From NCBI RefSeq assembly GCF_024300625.1, contig NZ_CP101322.1:3423992-3487991 (forward strand): 64,000 bases of DNA. The letters are read 5' to 3'. Both the position numbers and the translations under genes were made by a program. Origin of the DNA: Halovivax gelatinilyticus (lineage in GTDB: Archaea > Halobacteriota > Halobacteria > Halobacteriales > Natrialbaceae). Positions 8,938 through 17,416 of this stretch are shown here, piece by piece. Below the pieces are notes generated by a model. The model ran no database searches and was not told the origin of the DNA. It saw nothing but the letters and a program-made list of their open reading frames with translations. The stretch's first letter is position 1; each line of letters opens with the position of its first letter.

Positions 8938-9789
8938 TCAGAACCGCTTTTCGCCTTCGTCCGTGATCACGTTCTCGATCAACGCGACCGGCGTCGCGTC
9001 GTAGGCCGGATTCGAGATGGCGAATTCGCTCGCGGGTTCGAGCATCACCTCGCTACTCGCGCGGAACTCGTTTTCGAACACGAATCCCTGGGTGATGAGT
9101 TTCGACGCCGCGCCGAGAACGGTGACCGGGACGTCGAGCTGGGTCGCCGCGGCGGCGAGCGGAAACGTCCCGACCCGGTTGTAGAGGACGTCGTCGACGA
9201 TGCAGTCCATCCCGACGACGAGCCGATCGCACTCGGTCAGGTGGTACCCGCCTGCGGCGTCCGTGATCAGGGTGACGTCGACGCCATCGATCGCGGAGAA
9301 GGCGCGGGCCGCCTTCCGACCGATGTAGCGCGGCCGGGCTTCCGTCACGTAGAGATCGAAGCTCGCTCCCTCGGCGGTCGCGATCTCGAGCGCTTCGAGG
9401 ATCGTCGTTGAGTAATCGTGGGTCATGAGCGTCGCGTCGCCCGCGAGGTAGTCGGCGGCGTTCTCCGCCGCGCGACGCTTTCCGGACTCGACGCGGGTGG
9501 CGACGTCCTGGATGATGGCGCTGGCGATGGACTTCGCCTCCTCGACGTCGGCCGCGTCCGATTCGGTGACGTCGTCGACGACCTTTCGGAGCGCGTTCTG
9601 TAACGACGCGTGTGAGGGGTTCGCCCGGCGCAGGACCGTCGCGTTCTGGTCGACGGCGGTGTGGAACTCCTCGACCGTCGTGTACTCGCGCATTAACAGT
9701 TCCTCTAGCGCGCGGGTCGCTCGTATCGCGACCGCCGAGGAGCTGTGCGTTTGCATTTCGCGGATCTCTTCGGCCGTCTCGTCTATCAT
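8938..9789 (-). CDS. eIF2B alpha/beta/delta-like family protein
   Basis: A 283-residue protein starting MIDETAEEIREMQTHSSS; the frame stays open upstream but only shadows the Mrp gene there. An N-terminal helical part (1-120) is followed by the Rossmann-like C-terminal domain with LTHDYS-like, YVTEARPRYIG and VVGMDCIVDDVLYNRVGTF blocks. This is the eIF2B/MtnA/ribose-1,5-bisphosphate isomerase superfamily. Haloarchaea carry both short eIF2B-like proteins and longer R15P isomerases; the length favours the former, but a sugar-phosphate isomerase role is possible. It is head-to-head with the Mrp gene across 123 bp. Confidence 0.8.
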   Translation of the reverse strand: MIDETAEEIREMQTHSSSAVAIRATRALEELLMREYTTVEEFHTAVDQNATVLRRANPSHASLQNALRKVVDDVTESDAADVEEAKSIASAIIQDVATRVESGKRRAAENAADYLAGDATLMTHDYSTTILEALEIATAEGASFDLYVTEARPRYIGRKAARAFSAIDGVDVTLITDAAGGYHLTECDRLVVGMDCIVDDVLYNRVGTFPLAAAATQLDVPVTVLGAASKLITQGFVFENEFRASSEVMLEPASEFAISNPAYDATPVALIENVITDEGEKRF

Positions 9790-9912
9790 ACGGTAGGCGT
9801 CGTCCGTTCTGGCAAAAGCAGTTTCGGGTACTCTCATCGGACCCAGTCGGAACCGGCGTCGGACGCTGCGTCGAACACAACGCTTTTCGACCGCGCAACC
9901 CGCACCTACCGT

Positions 9913-10986
9913 ATGGACGAGGATGCGGTACGCGAACGGCTCGCCGGGATCGACGACCCGACCCTCGGCGACGATATCGTCTCGCTCGGTCTCGTAAACG
10001 ACGTCACCGTCGACGAGGATACCGTACGCGTAGATCTTGCACTCGGCGCACCTTACTCGCCGGCCGAAACGCAACTCGCCGGGGCGGTCCGCCAGGCGCT
10101 CGCGACCGACGGCTACGAGGTCGACCTCTCCGCGAGCGTTCCCGGACGTGACGACCAGGTCGCCGACGATACGGTACTTCCGAACGTCAAGAACGTCATC
10201 GCCGTCGCCTCCGGGAAGGGTGGCGTCGGCAAGTCGACGGTGGCGGTGAACCTCGCGGCGGGACTCTCCCAGCTTGGTGCGCGGGTCGGGCTCTTCGACG
10301 CGGACATCTACGGGCCGAACGTCCCACGGATGGTCGACGCCGACGAACCGCCGATGGCGACCGAAGAGGAGACGCTCGTCCCCCCCGAGAAGTACGGCGT
10401 CAAGCTGATGAGCATGGCGTTTCTCACGGGCACGGACGATCCGGTCATCTGGCGGGGACCGATGGTTCACAAAGTGATTACGCAACTAACCGAGGACGTC
10501 GAGTGGGGCCACCTCGACTACCTCGTCGTCGACCTTCCGCCCGGCACCGGTGATACACAGTTGACGATGCTCCAGACGATGCCCGTCACGGGTGCCGTGA
10601 TCGTCACCACACCCCAGGACGTCGCGCTCGACGACGCTCGCAAGGGCCTCGAGATGTTCGGAAAACACGAAACGGTCGTTCTCGGCATTCTAGAGAACAT
10701 GGCGACGTTCGCCTGTCCCGACTGCGGCGGCGAACACGACATCTTCGGCTCCGGCGGCGGCGAAGCGTTCGCCGAGACCCACGAAATGCCGTTTATCGGA
10801 TCGATTCCGCTCGATCCGACCGTCCGTGTGGGCGGAGATTCCGGACGGCCGATCGTCCTCGAAGACGGCGAGACCGCCGAGGCGTTCCGCCGGGCGACCG
10901 ACACCGTCGCCGACAACGTCGGTATCGTCCATCGGCGTGCGATCGCCGATTCGACGACGTCCACCCAACCGACACCGGAGCGCTGA
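9913..10986 (+). CDS. apbC: Mrp/ApbC/NBP35-type Fe-S cluster carrier ATPase
   Basis: A 357-residue protein. Residues 1-85 are a DUF59/MIP18-like domain, followed by the P-loop domain with the deviant Walker A GKGGVGKSTVAVNLA at about residues 102-116. Switch motifs FDADIYGPNVPRM and DLPPGTGDTQL follow. CPDCGGEHDIFG near residue 263 supplies the CxxC that bridges a 4Fe-4S cluster in the dimer. The protein assembles or delivers Fe-S clusters in the cytoplasm. The start ATG at 9913 follows a short intergenic region shared with the divergent eIF2B-like gene. A 74-residue gene follows after 6 bp and is probably co-transcribed. Confidence 0.93.
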   Translation: MDEDAVRERLAGIDDPTLGDDIVSLGLVNDVTVDEDTVRVDLALGAPYSPAETQLAGAVRQALATDGYEVDLSASVPGRDDQVADDTVLPNVKNVIAVASGKGGVGKSTVAVNLAAGLSQLGARVGLFDADIYGPNVPRMVDADEPPMATEEETLVPPEKYGVKLMSMAFLTGTDDPVIWRGPMVHKVITQLTEDVEWGHLDYLVVDLPPGTGDTQLTMLQTMPVTGAVIVTTPQDVALDDARKGLEMFGKHETVVLGILENMATFACPDCGGEHDIFGSGGGEAFAETHEMPFIGSIPLDPTVRVGGDSGRPIVLEDGETAEAFRRATDTVADNVGIVHRRAIADSTTSTQPTPER

Positions 10987-10992
10987 ATAAAC

Positions 10993-11217
10993 GTGACCGA
11001 AGCGTTCGACCCCGACCCGGAACGCGTTCGAGTATTACGGGAAATCGCAGACGAGATCCGCGACGACTCGAGCGAGCGCAAACAGCTCGCGAACATCCTC
11101 TATCGGACGAGCGATCTCTTCGATCCCGACGAAGAAACGACGCCGGAGGACGTCGTCCGCAACGTCAAATTTATCCTGGAAGTCAAAGAGCGAGGCGGAC
11201 TCGATCGAAGTCCCTGA
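10993..11217 (+). CDS. Small conserved-looking acidic helical protein
   Basis: A 74-residue protein from a GTG six bases after the Mrp stop, so most likely in the same operon. It is all-helical in character (ERVRVLREIADEIRDDSSER, then TTPEDVVRNVKFILEVKERG) and highly charged, with no cysteine, signal or membrane span. The family is not named here; position behind an Fe-S carrier is the only clue. A run of six T at 11284-11289 beyond it may end the transcript. Confidence 0.65.
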   Translation: MTEAFDPDPERVRVLREIADEIRDDSSERKQLANILYRTSDLFDPDEETTPEDVVRNVKFILEVKERGGLDRSP

Positions 11218-11313
11218 TTCAGGACTCGAACGAAACCTCATCGCACGTCGCGTACGTGCAATCTGACCGACGGCCCGAGGCGCTTTTTTGTGCTGCCGAC
11301 AGACACACGGACG

Positions 11314-11937
11314 ATGGAACCCCAGACGCGATCGAACCCGTTCGGGATGGACGAGGCCTGTCGCAACTGTCCCGAGCTGTGTGACACCCGGACGCACGTG
11401 GTCCACGGCTACGGCGATGTCGCGGCGGATTTCCTCGTCATCGGTTCCGAGCCGAGCGAGGTCGCAGACCGAACGGGCGTCCCGTTCGCCGGCGACGAGT
11501 TCTCTGCACTCGCCAGGATGCTCGCCCGACTCGGCCTCTGCGATCTAACGAGCGATCCAGCGACGCCCCGGCTGGTCGACGTCTACCTGACGCATCTCAC
11601 GCGGTGTCGACACCCCGACCGACCGCCGAGCGACGACGAGATCGACGCGTGCGAGCCCTACCTCGACGCCGAGATCAGGATGATCAACCCGGAACTGCTG
11701 ATTCCCGTCGGACAGCGCGCGCTGTCACTGATCGGCGCCGCGTACACGACGCGTTCACCGGACTCGTTACGCATCGACGACGTACACGCCACTCCGATTC
11801 GCGGGCGCGGATTCGAACTCGTCCCGATGTGCGATCCGGCAACCGCGAGCGAGGACGAACGGGACGAGTGGGTCCACGCGTTCGCCGAGATAATGGCCTC
11901 CGATTACCGGCAAACGAAGGGTCGTCGCGAACGGTGA
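11314..11937 (+). CDS. Uracil-DNA glycosylase superfamily, family 4-like with Fe-S cysteines
   Basis: A 207-residue protein, taking the ATG at 11314 rather than a GTG at 11290. Four cysteines fall where family 4/5 UDGs bind a 4Fe-4S cluster: C16 and C19 (CRNC), C98 (LTRCRHP) and C113 (DACEPY). The first catalytic motif is present in altered form (GSEPSEVADRTGVPFAG), and LIPVGQRAL follows. Family 4 enzymes excise uracil from DNA after cytosine deamination. The acid-for-gly changes in motif 1 leave substrate range uncertain. A related protein lacking most of these cysteines lies at 40268, and both share the C-terminal DYRQTKG. Confidence 0.8.
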   Translation: MEPQTRSNPFGMDEACRNCPELCDTRTHVVHGYGDVAADFLVIGSEPSEVADRTGVPFAGDEFSALARMLARLGLCDLTSDPATPRLVDVYLTHLTRCRHPDRPPSDDEIDACEPYLDAEIRMINPELLIPVGQRALSLIGAAYTTRSPDSLRIDDVHATPIRGRGFELVPMCDPATASEDERDEWVHAFAEIMASDYRQTKGRRER

Positions 11938-11963
11938 ACGGGTGTCTCGCGAGTTCGATCGAG

Positions 11964-12185
11964 TTACCAGTACGGCGTCTCGAGGGTCCTGCCCGACCGC
12001 GAGCCGATCGCGACGAGAACGCCGATCACGACCGCCGCGAAGGCGAGTGACGCGACGGTCGGCGTCGAGAAATTGCCCGCCGGTTCCCCGAAGACGTTCT
12101 CGGTGAGGAGTGCGAACAGGCCGATGGCAACGAAACCGAAGACGGTGAGGACGCCCAACGCGCCTCCGAGTCGTCGAAGATTCAT
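11964..12185 (-). CDS. Small two-span membrane protein
   Basis: A 73-residue protein beginning MNLRRLGGALGVLTVFGFVA. Two hydrophobic helices (about residues 8-28 and 43-61) flank a short polar loop, and there is a short basic tail. Positively charged residues at both ends suggest cytoplasmic termini. It converges on the UDG gene with 26 bp between the stops. Function unknown. Confidence 0.65.
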   Translation of the reverse strand: MNLRRLGGALGVLTVFGFVAIGLFALLTENVFGEPAGNFSTPTVASLAFAAVVIGVLVAIGSRSGRTLETPYW

Positions 12186-12337
12186 ACGGGCAGTTACCGG
12201 TGGATCCCTCTTAATTCGACCGGAGGCTGACCAGCGGCGGTCGCCTGGGCTGTGACCGGTCAGGTCGACGGTCGGTCGATCGCTACCCGAGGGGCACGAA
12301 CCGTCCCGCTAAAGTCCGTCTGGGTCGCAGTGCCCGT

Positions 12338-13063
12338 ATGATCGTCGTCGTTCCGATCGACCTCGGGAGTGAGCCGCTTACGACGCTTGTCGATGAGAGC
12401 GCGCTGGAGCCGGCCGAAGCGAACGAACTGTACGCGGCCGCCGTTACCGACGTGATCTGCAGCGCCGAGTCGAGCGGTGGATCCGTTCTCGTCAACTATC
12501 GCGGGCGCGCGAGCGACGTCGACGGGAGAGACGGAGCGGCAGCCGCGCGGTCGTTCGTCTCTGACGGACTCGACGACCCCGACGCCGTTCGATTCGAACC
12601 GCAAGTCGGGTCGAACCGGTCTGCACGGATCGGCAACACCGTCACCCACATTCTGACGCGCGAAGACGCGTCGAGCGTCGGTATCCTCAGCCCGACGGCG
12701 CCGCTCGTTCGTCGACCGGAGATCGACGGTGTCGCCATGTCGGCCCGGCGCAACGAGGTCATCCTCGGATCGAACGGCGTCGGCGGACTCTACCTGTCTG
12801 CGTTCAGCGAACCGATCGACTTCACCGACGCGTACCGGCCGCCGGCGGTTGCGTCGGTCGCCAGGCGCGCGAGCGAAGCGGGCCTGGGCGTCGGATTTGC
12901 GCCTGCGGTGGCGACGATCGACACCGAGGTCGGACTCGCCGCGACGATCGCGACGATCCAGGCGCGACGAAGCGCTTCCAAGCCCATTCCGACGGAAACG
13001 GCCCGCGTCGTTTCTGACCTCGAAGTGACCACTCACGACGGGCGTTCCCTCTCGCGTTCGTGA
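12338..13063 (+). CDS. CofC/DUF2064-like nucleotidyltransferase-fold protein
   Basis: A 241-residue protein starting MIVVVPIDLGSEPLTTLVDE. The pattern of an N-terminal VVVPID strand, a central TVTHILTREDASSVGILSPT and a later GVGGLYLSAFSEPIDF resembles haloarchaeal proteins distantly related to CofC/DUF2064 nucleotide-transferase folds. The classical metal-binding DxD is not obvious, so catalysis as a 2-phospholactate guanylyltransferase is not claimed. It is monocistronic and ends 47 bp before tRNA-Ser. Confidence 0.55.
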   Translation: MIVVVPIDLGSEPLTTLVDESALEPAEANELYAAAVTDVICSAESSGGSVLVNYRGRASDVDGRDGAAAARSFVSDGLDDPDAVRFEPQVGSNRSARIGNTVTHILTREDASSVGILSPTAPLVRRPEIDGVAMSARRNEVILGSNGVGGLYLSAFSEPIDFTDAYRPPAVASVARRASEAGLGVGFAPAVATIDTEVGLAATIATIQARRSASKPIPTETARVVSDLEVTTHDGRSLSRS

Positions 13064-13110
13064 GCGCGGACCGACAATGCTTTTTGGGGCGACCGGGTAT
13101 CACGACGTGC

Positions 13111-13193
13111 GGTGGGGTGGCAGAGCGGCCTAACGCGCCTGCCTTGAAAGCAGGTGGCATCACGCCTCATGGGTTCAAATCCCATCCCCACCG
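13111..13193 (+). tRNA. tRNA-Ser (anticodon TGA)
   Basis: An 83-nt gene with a 7-bp acceptor stem (GGTGGGG at 13111-13117 with CCCCACC at 13186-13192), anticodon stem CCTGC/GCAGG with TGA at 13145-13147, a long variable arm, and a T-arm ATGGG-TTCAAAT-CCCAT. Discriminator G; CCA is not encoded. Unlike the Thr, Leu and Lys genes in this window it has no duplicated 3' end downstream. Confidence 0.97.
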
Positions 13194-13349
13194 TCTTCTA
13201 CGATCGTTGTAACGCACACGGTCGCGAGCAACCGTAACGGCGAGACCGATCGAACAGACACGCCATCGACTAGGGCGCCGCGAAAAACCGATCGCATACG
13301 GTAGCGATCCGACTCAGGAGGGTACCAAACCGAGTTGGCTACCCCTGCC

Positions 13350-13730
13350 CTAACGATGTTCTGACGCGGCGGGCGTTCTCGTAGAGAGCACGGACGTCCC
13401 CGAGACGAGGTCGTCGAAGTGTTCGTCACAGAGGGCGATCGGCCGGTCGTCCAGGTCGTAGTCGACGCGCGATTCGATCGTTCCGTCGGAGACGGTCGTT
13501 TCCGGGAGCCACCGCGGAACCGAAACGAGTGCATCGCGGTCACAACCGGGACAGCCACAACCACCGTCGGCCGATCCACGTTCGAACACGCCCGCGTCTG
13601 GGAGCGAATCGAGTTCACAATTGCGACAGAGCGCGCCGATCTCCTCGCCCGACACGAGGTCGATAACGGCCCGGTTGTAGCCTGGCTCCCGATCACAACG
13701 TACACATCGTCGCCCGAGTTCGGCCGGCAT
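13350..13730 (-). CDS. Cysteine-rich zinc-binding protein
   Basis: A 126-residue protein with several Cys pairs: CVRCD near residue 9, CRNCE near 35, GCGCPGCD near 58, and a later ALCDEHF. These would make two or more zinc knuckles. No DNA-binding or enzyme domain is recognised. The start ATG gives MPAELGRRCVRCDREPG. It stands alone between tRNA-Ser and the methylaspartate operon, on the same strand as that operon but about 100 bp beyond its last stop. Confidence 0.65.
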   Translation of the reverse strand: MPAELGRRCVRCDREPGYNRAVIDLVSGEEIGALCRNCELDSLPDAGVFERGSADGGCGCPGCDRDALVSVPRWLPETTVSDGTIESRVDYDLDDRPIALCDEHFDDLVSGTSVLSTRTPAASEHR

Positions 13731-13834
13731 ACGTAGTACTCAACTCGAACCCTGGATACTCAACTCCGGATAGTAAAACTATCGACCGGCCGGCGAGATG
13801 ACGACACTCGAGTGGACGAGTCGGAGCGACGTTG

Positions 13835-14887
13835 CTACCCGTCGGACCCATCGACATCGATCGTTCGAGCGCGGTCGATCAGCGGGTCGTCGTATCGCGT
13901 GGTCGATTGCTCGGGGTGTCGCGCGTCGATCGACTGGACGGTTCTGATCGTGTTTCGGTAGTTTTTGAGGGTGGCCTCGTCGATCATCCGGCCGTCGATG
14001 GCGACGGCCCCGGTTCCCTCGGCGATGGCCGCGTTCGCTCGTTCGATTCGCGAGAGTGCCATCTCGAGTTCTGACGGAGTCGGCATGTGAACGTGATTCG
14101 CCTGTATCGTCTGTTTCGGGTGCAACGACCAGGAGCCATCGAGTCCGAGATGGGCCTCGCGTTCGATCTGGGACGCGTAGCCGTCGGCGTTGTACGCGCC
14201 CACGCCGGCTCTGGTCACGTACAGTTCGTCGAACGGGCCCCCGATTCCGATCAATCCGTTCGCGCTGGTTTCGTTCGAGAGCGATTCGAGCAATCCCGAC
14301 CACGACGGTCGGCCGTCGCCGAGATCGCGCCCGCCCAGTTCGGCGGTGTAGTCGACGGGTCCGAACACGATGGCCGAAAGCCGGGTATCGGACCCGCGCC
14401 CGGCGATTTCTCTCAGCGACGTGCGCGCTCGTGCGGTTTCGAGGATGATCGCGAGATCGACCGACCCCTCGGGAACCCCGTAGCGAGATTCGAGTTCGGA
14501 CAGGATCGCGTCGACGCGTTCGAAGTCCTCCAGACCGCCGAGTTTCGGAACGACGACGCCGTCGATTTCGTCGGCCAGTTCGCGAACGAGGGTATCGATC
14601 TGATCGCGCCCGCGATCCCGGAGTGCCGATCGTGCGTAACTCCACTCGACGCGGGGCCAGATCTCGCCGCTGAACGAGGTATCAGCGACCAGTTCTACCG
14701 CGTTTTCCACCGCCTCCGCTTTCATCCCTGGGGCCGTTCCGTCCTCGAAGTCGGGGACGAGCCAGTCGGGTGCTTCGAATCCCTCGGACGTGAGTCCGGA
14801 GCGGAGGTACTTCGCCGTGTCAGCCTTCGCGACGGCGGCCGGTGCGGTCTGGAAACTGCGACAGAGTCGTGTGCGTGGTTCAATCAT
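13835..14887 (-). CDS. citE1: HpcH/HpaI family lyase, predicted beta-methylmalyl-CoA lyase (CitE-like)
   Basis: A 350-residue member of the citrate lyase beta/malyl-CoA lyase family. Visible blocks are the N-terminal LVPDFEDGTAPGMK, the metal-ligand ILETARAR, and FGPVDYTAELGG with the second acidic ligand, followed by GLDGSWSLHPKQ. In the methylaspartate cycle of haloarchaea this enzyme splits beta-methylmalyl-CoA to glyoxylate and propionyl-CoA. The assignment rests on its place as the last gene of the operon, two bases after the mesaconyl-CoA hydratase stop. A malyl-CoA lyase activity is also likely. Confidence 0.85.
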   Translation of the reverse strand: MIEPRTRLCRSFQTAPAAVAKADTAKYLRSGLTSEGFEAPDWLVPDFEDGTAPGMKAEAVENAVELVADTSFSGEIWPRVEWSYARSALRDRGRDQIDTLVRELADEIDGVVVPKLGGLEDFERVDAILSELESRYGVPEGSVDLAIILETARARTSLREIAGRGSDTRLSAIVFGPVDYTAELGGRDLGDGRPSWSGLLESLSNETSANGLIGIGGPFDELYVTRAGVGAYNADGYASQIEREAHLGLDGSWSLHPKQTIQANHVHMPTPSELEMALSRIERANAAIAEGTGAVAIDGRMIDEATLKNYRNTIRTVQSIDARHPEQSTTRYDDPLIDRARTIDVDGSDG

Positions 14888-14889
14888 GA

Positions 14890-16161
14890 TTATTGATGAA
14901 TCGTTCGCGTCCGTTCGTCGCGTCGCGTGGCGATGAGTGCCGTTCGGCTGCCGGAGTAGACCGGCCGATCGCGTTGATTGTACGCGATGTGCTGGAATCG
15001 AACGACGCCGGCGACGGCCGCGTCGTCTCCACGTCGTTCCCGGCGGGCGTCAGGTTCACGTTCGTCCGCATCGACCGAAGCGGACTCGATCACCGCATCG
15101 AGCGGCGGGCCATCCACAGTCGAGTCGAGCACGTCTGCACCAAGCGTCGGCCCGACGTCGAGGACACGTGTGAACGTGTAGATGGTGTCACCCGGCCTGA
15201 CGAACGTGTGAAATGACTCGTCCTCGTATCCCACTTCGCGGAGGGTCACTTCGTCAGAACGCGCGTGGGCGAGTGCGATCGATCGAGTCACGTCGCCGTA
15301 GGCGACGACACCGCCTGACGGAGTCTCGGCCATCGCGTCCGCGTTGTGGTGCTGTTTCGCCGTGTTCAGCGTCGCGAGGGGGAGCGACGTGACCGTGACG
15401 TCGTCGAGCGTTCGCCCGCGCTCGTGTTGATACGCGACGGTTCCGTCCGTAGATGCGGCCTCGCCGACGGCCGCAACGAAGTCCTCGAAGTAGGGACCAG
15501 CGGGTGTGACGAAGGGACCGAGTGACGGTGATTTCGACGCCGATTCGAGATCGGCGGATCCGTCACCCGCATCCGGTTCCTGTCGTTCGTCGCCGCTCGA
15601 ATCCGCATCCAGCTCGTCGGACGCCTCCTCGGTGGCGACATCGGCAGCGTCAGGCCGGCGGGGAATCATGTTCGTCCGTTCGTACGAGCACAGCAACTCG
15701 TCCGTCGCGGCGTCACGGCCGTTCGTCCGCCAGGTGACGATCGCGTACTCCGGTCTCGATCGGGAGCGCTCGACCGAGCGGACCTCGCTCGCGACGGTCA
15801 GTTCGGTGCCCAGTTCGACCGGGTGGCCCGGAAATCGTACGTCGGTCCGTCCGAGAAAGTAGCCTCCTTTCTCGCTCAAATCCTCGACCGTCGCGCCGAG
15901 GGTCGTCGCCAACAGGTAGTCCGGATGGATCGGCGGTGCGTCGGCGTCGTGCATCGTCGAACCCGCCGTCCGCCAGTAGGCGGGGTCGTGATTGAGCGTC
16001 TGACTCATCCACGCCTCGTTTCCCCAGCGGGACAGTCGCAGACCAGGTTCGTGTTCGATCCGATCGCCCTCCGAAAACGCCTCGGCGAAATTGCCCTTCT
16101 CGAGCGTCTCCACCTCTCGTATCGCCGCTTCGAAGACCGACGGATCGGTCCACTCAATCAT
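14890..16161 (-). CDS. mch: Mesaconyl-CoA hydratase, double MaoC hot-dog
   Basis: A 423-residue protein with two hot-dog halves joined by an acidic, low-complexity linker (about residues 180-215, rich in Asp, Glu and Ser). The C-terminal half has HHNADAMAETPSGGVVAYGD, the counterpart of the R-hydratase catalytic NPxHxD motif. It adds water to mesaconyl-CoA to give beta-methylmalyl-CoA. Its start overlaps the methylaspartate ammonia-lyase stop by 8 bp and its stop is 2 bp before citE1, indicating translational coupling. The linker is longer than two hot-dog folds need. Confidence 0.87.
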   Translation of the reverse strand: MIEWTDPSVFEAAIREVETLEKGNFAEAFSEGDRIEHEPGLRLSRWGNEAWMSQTLNHDPAYWRTAGSTMHDADAPPIHPDYLLATTLGATVEDLSEKGGYFLGRTDVRFPGHPVELGTELTVASEVRSVERSRSRPEYAIVTWRTNGRDAATDELLCSYERTNMIPRRPDAADVATEEASDELDADSSGDERQEPDAGDGSADLESASKSPSLGPFVTPAGPYFEDFVAAVGEAASTDGTVAYQHERGRTLDDVTVTSLPLATLNTAKQHHNADAMAETPSGGVVAYGDVTRSIALAHARSDEVTLREVGYEDESFHTFVRPGDTIYTFTRVLDVGPTLGADVLDSTVDGPPLDAVIESASVDADEREPDARRERRGDDAAVAGVVRFQHIAYNQRDRPVYSGSRTALIATRRDERTRTIHQ

Positions 16162-17416
16162 CCGACACGGCCTCCAGACGACGTGTCTCGCGCCTGGCTA
16201 TCGTCCGTCGCATCTCGTTTTCGACGACCGCGTACCCCGCCGTAACGCCCATCCCTGGTTTCGCGAGAATCTGTGCGGGTTCCGTCGCGAGCGCAACGTG
16301 TGCGCTCACTCGGGCCGACGTTTCGGTCTCGTTGCACGTCCCGCCGAGGTACGCCCTGGTCTCCGTTCCGTCGCAGTATCGAACCGCCGACGCGCTTCGG
16401 TGGACGCCCCCGAGGTCCGGGGTCTTCACTTGCACCAGATCGGCCGCGCCCGCGTCGACGAACGCGCGGACGTCGGCTTCGGTGTTACACCACTCGTCGG
16501 CCACCAGGTCGACGTCGACGCCGGCCGACGCGAGTCCGTCCCCGAGTTCGGCCATCGCGCGTATCTGTTCGGCGCGACCGCCCGCATCCATCGGACCCTC
16601 GAGCTGCAGGTCGTACGGCCGGGCCGCCGCCTCTAGCGAAGCGACGAACTTGACGACCGACGATCTGTCGTACGGTGATCCGAAACAGGAGCCGAGTAGC
16701 CCGTAGATATCGACGTGAATCGTCGGTTCGTAGTCGTCGGCCCCGAGGTCGTCGATTCGATCGGCGAGCCACTCGAGATAGGTTCGAAGCCCCTCACCAC
16801 GGTTGCCGAACACCGTACGGGCGTTGAACAATCCGTGTGGAAGCACCGGAACGCCGGCGAGAATCATCTTTTCTGCGTTCGTATAGCGATTGGCTCCCGA
16901 CTGGCCGAAAACTGGGATCGGCACCGTCGCCGGATCGGAACCGACGTGGGCGGCGAGGACGTCGGTCATCGTCGTCCGTCGAGCGCGGGCGGCGCCAGCA
17001 CAGAGGGCCTGCGAGACGCCGTACCGAACCGCCGAGTGAAGTTGACGATCATCGACGCTGACTGATTCGACGAGTTCGACGTTCGAGGCGAACGCTTCCA
17101 GATCGCGTCCGAGCAATCGCGGTCCGAGTTCGTCTTCGACCGTCGAGCGCTGGGCCGTCGGGTCGAACACCGGATCCCGCCCGCCGGCACCACTGTACTG
17201 GACGGTCACGCAGTCACCCCTAAGACTGGTGCCGTCCGAACACTCGATCGTCACGACGAGCGAGGTACCTGGCTGTCGGATCCGGTCGAATCCGGGCGTC
17301 ACCGGCTCGCCGCGATAGGCGAATCCGTCTCGTTGTGCCCCGGCCGTGATCGCCCGCTGGTCGTCGACGAAAAACCCGGAGACGCCGGGGGTTGCGGTGA
17401 TCGATTCGACGATCAC
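16154..17416 (-). CDS. mal: Methylaspartate ammonia-lyase
   Basis: A 420-residue enolase-superfamily enzyme that removes ammonia from (2S,3S)-3-methylaspartate to give mesaconate. Visible motifs are VFGQSGANRYTNAEKMI, the metal-ligand series HVDIYG, LEGPMD and ADEWCN, and the catalytic-lysine block QVKTPDLGG. Length matches the clostridial enzyme (about 413). Its ATG overlaps the glutamate mutase E stop by 4 bp (ATGA). Together with the mutase it converts glutamate carbon into mesaconate. Confidence 0.93.
   Translation of the reverse strand: MIVESITATPGVSGFFVDDQRAITAGAQRDGFAYRGEPVTPGFDRIRQPGTSLVVTIECSDGTSLRGDCVTVQYSGAGGRDPVFDPTAQRSTVEDELGPRLLGRDLEAFASNVELVESVSVDDRQLHSAVRYGVSQALCAGAARARRTTMTDVLAAHVGSDPATVPIPVFGQSGANRYTNAEKMILAGVPVLPHGLFNARTVFGNRGEGLRTYLEWLADRIDDLGADDYEPTIHVDIYGLLGSCFGSPYDRSSVVKFVASLEAAARPYDLQLEGPMDAGGRAEQIRAMAELGDGLASAGVDVDLVADEWCNTEADVRAFVDAGAADLVQVKTPDLGGVHRSASAVRYCDGTETRAYLGGTCNETETSARVSAHVALATEPAQILAKPGMGVTAGYAVVENEMRRTIARRETRRLEAVSDD

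Noticed and set aside
9790..10485. N-terminal extension of the eIF2B-like gene
   Set aside because: The extension lies antisense to the Mrp carrier; the conserved start is MIDETAEEIREM at 9789.
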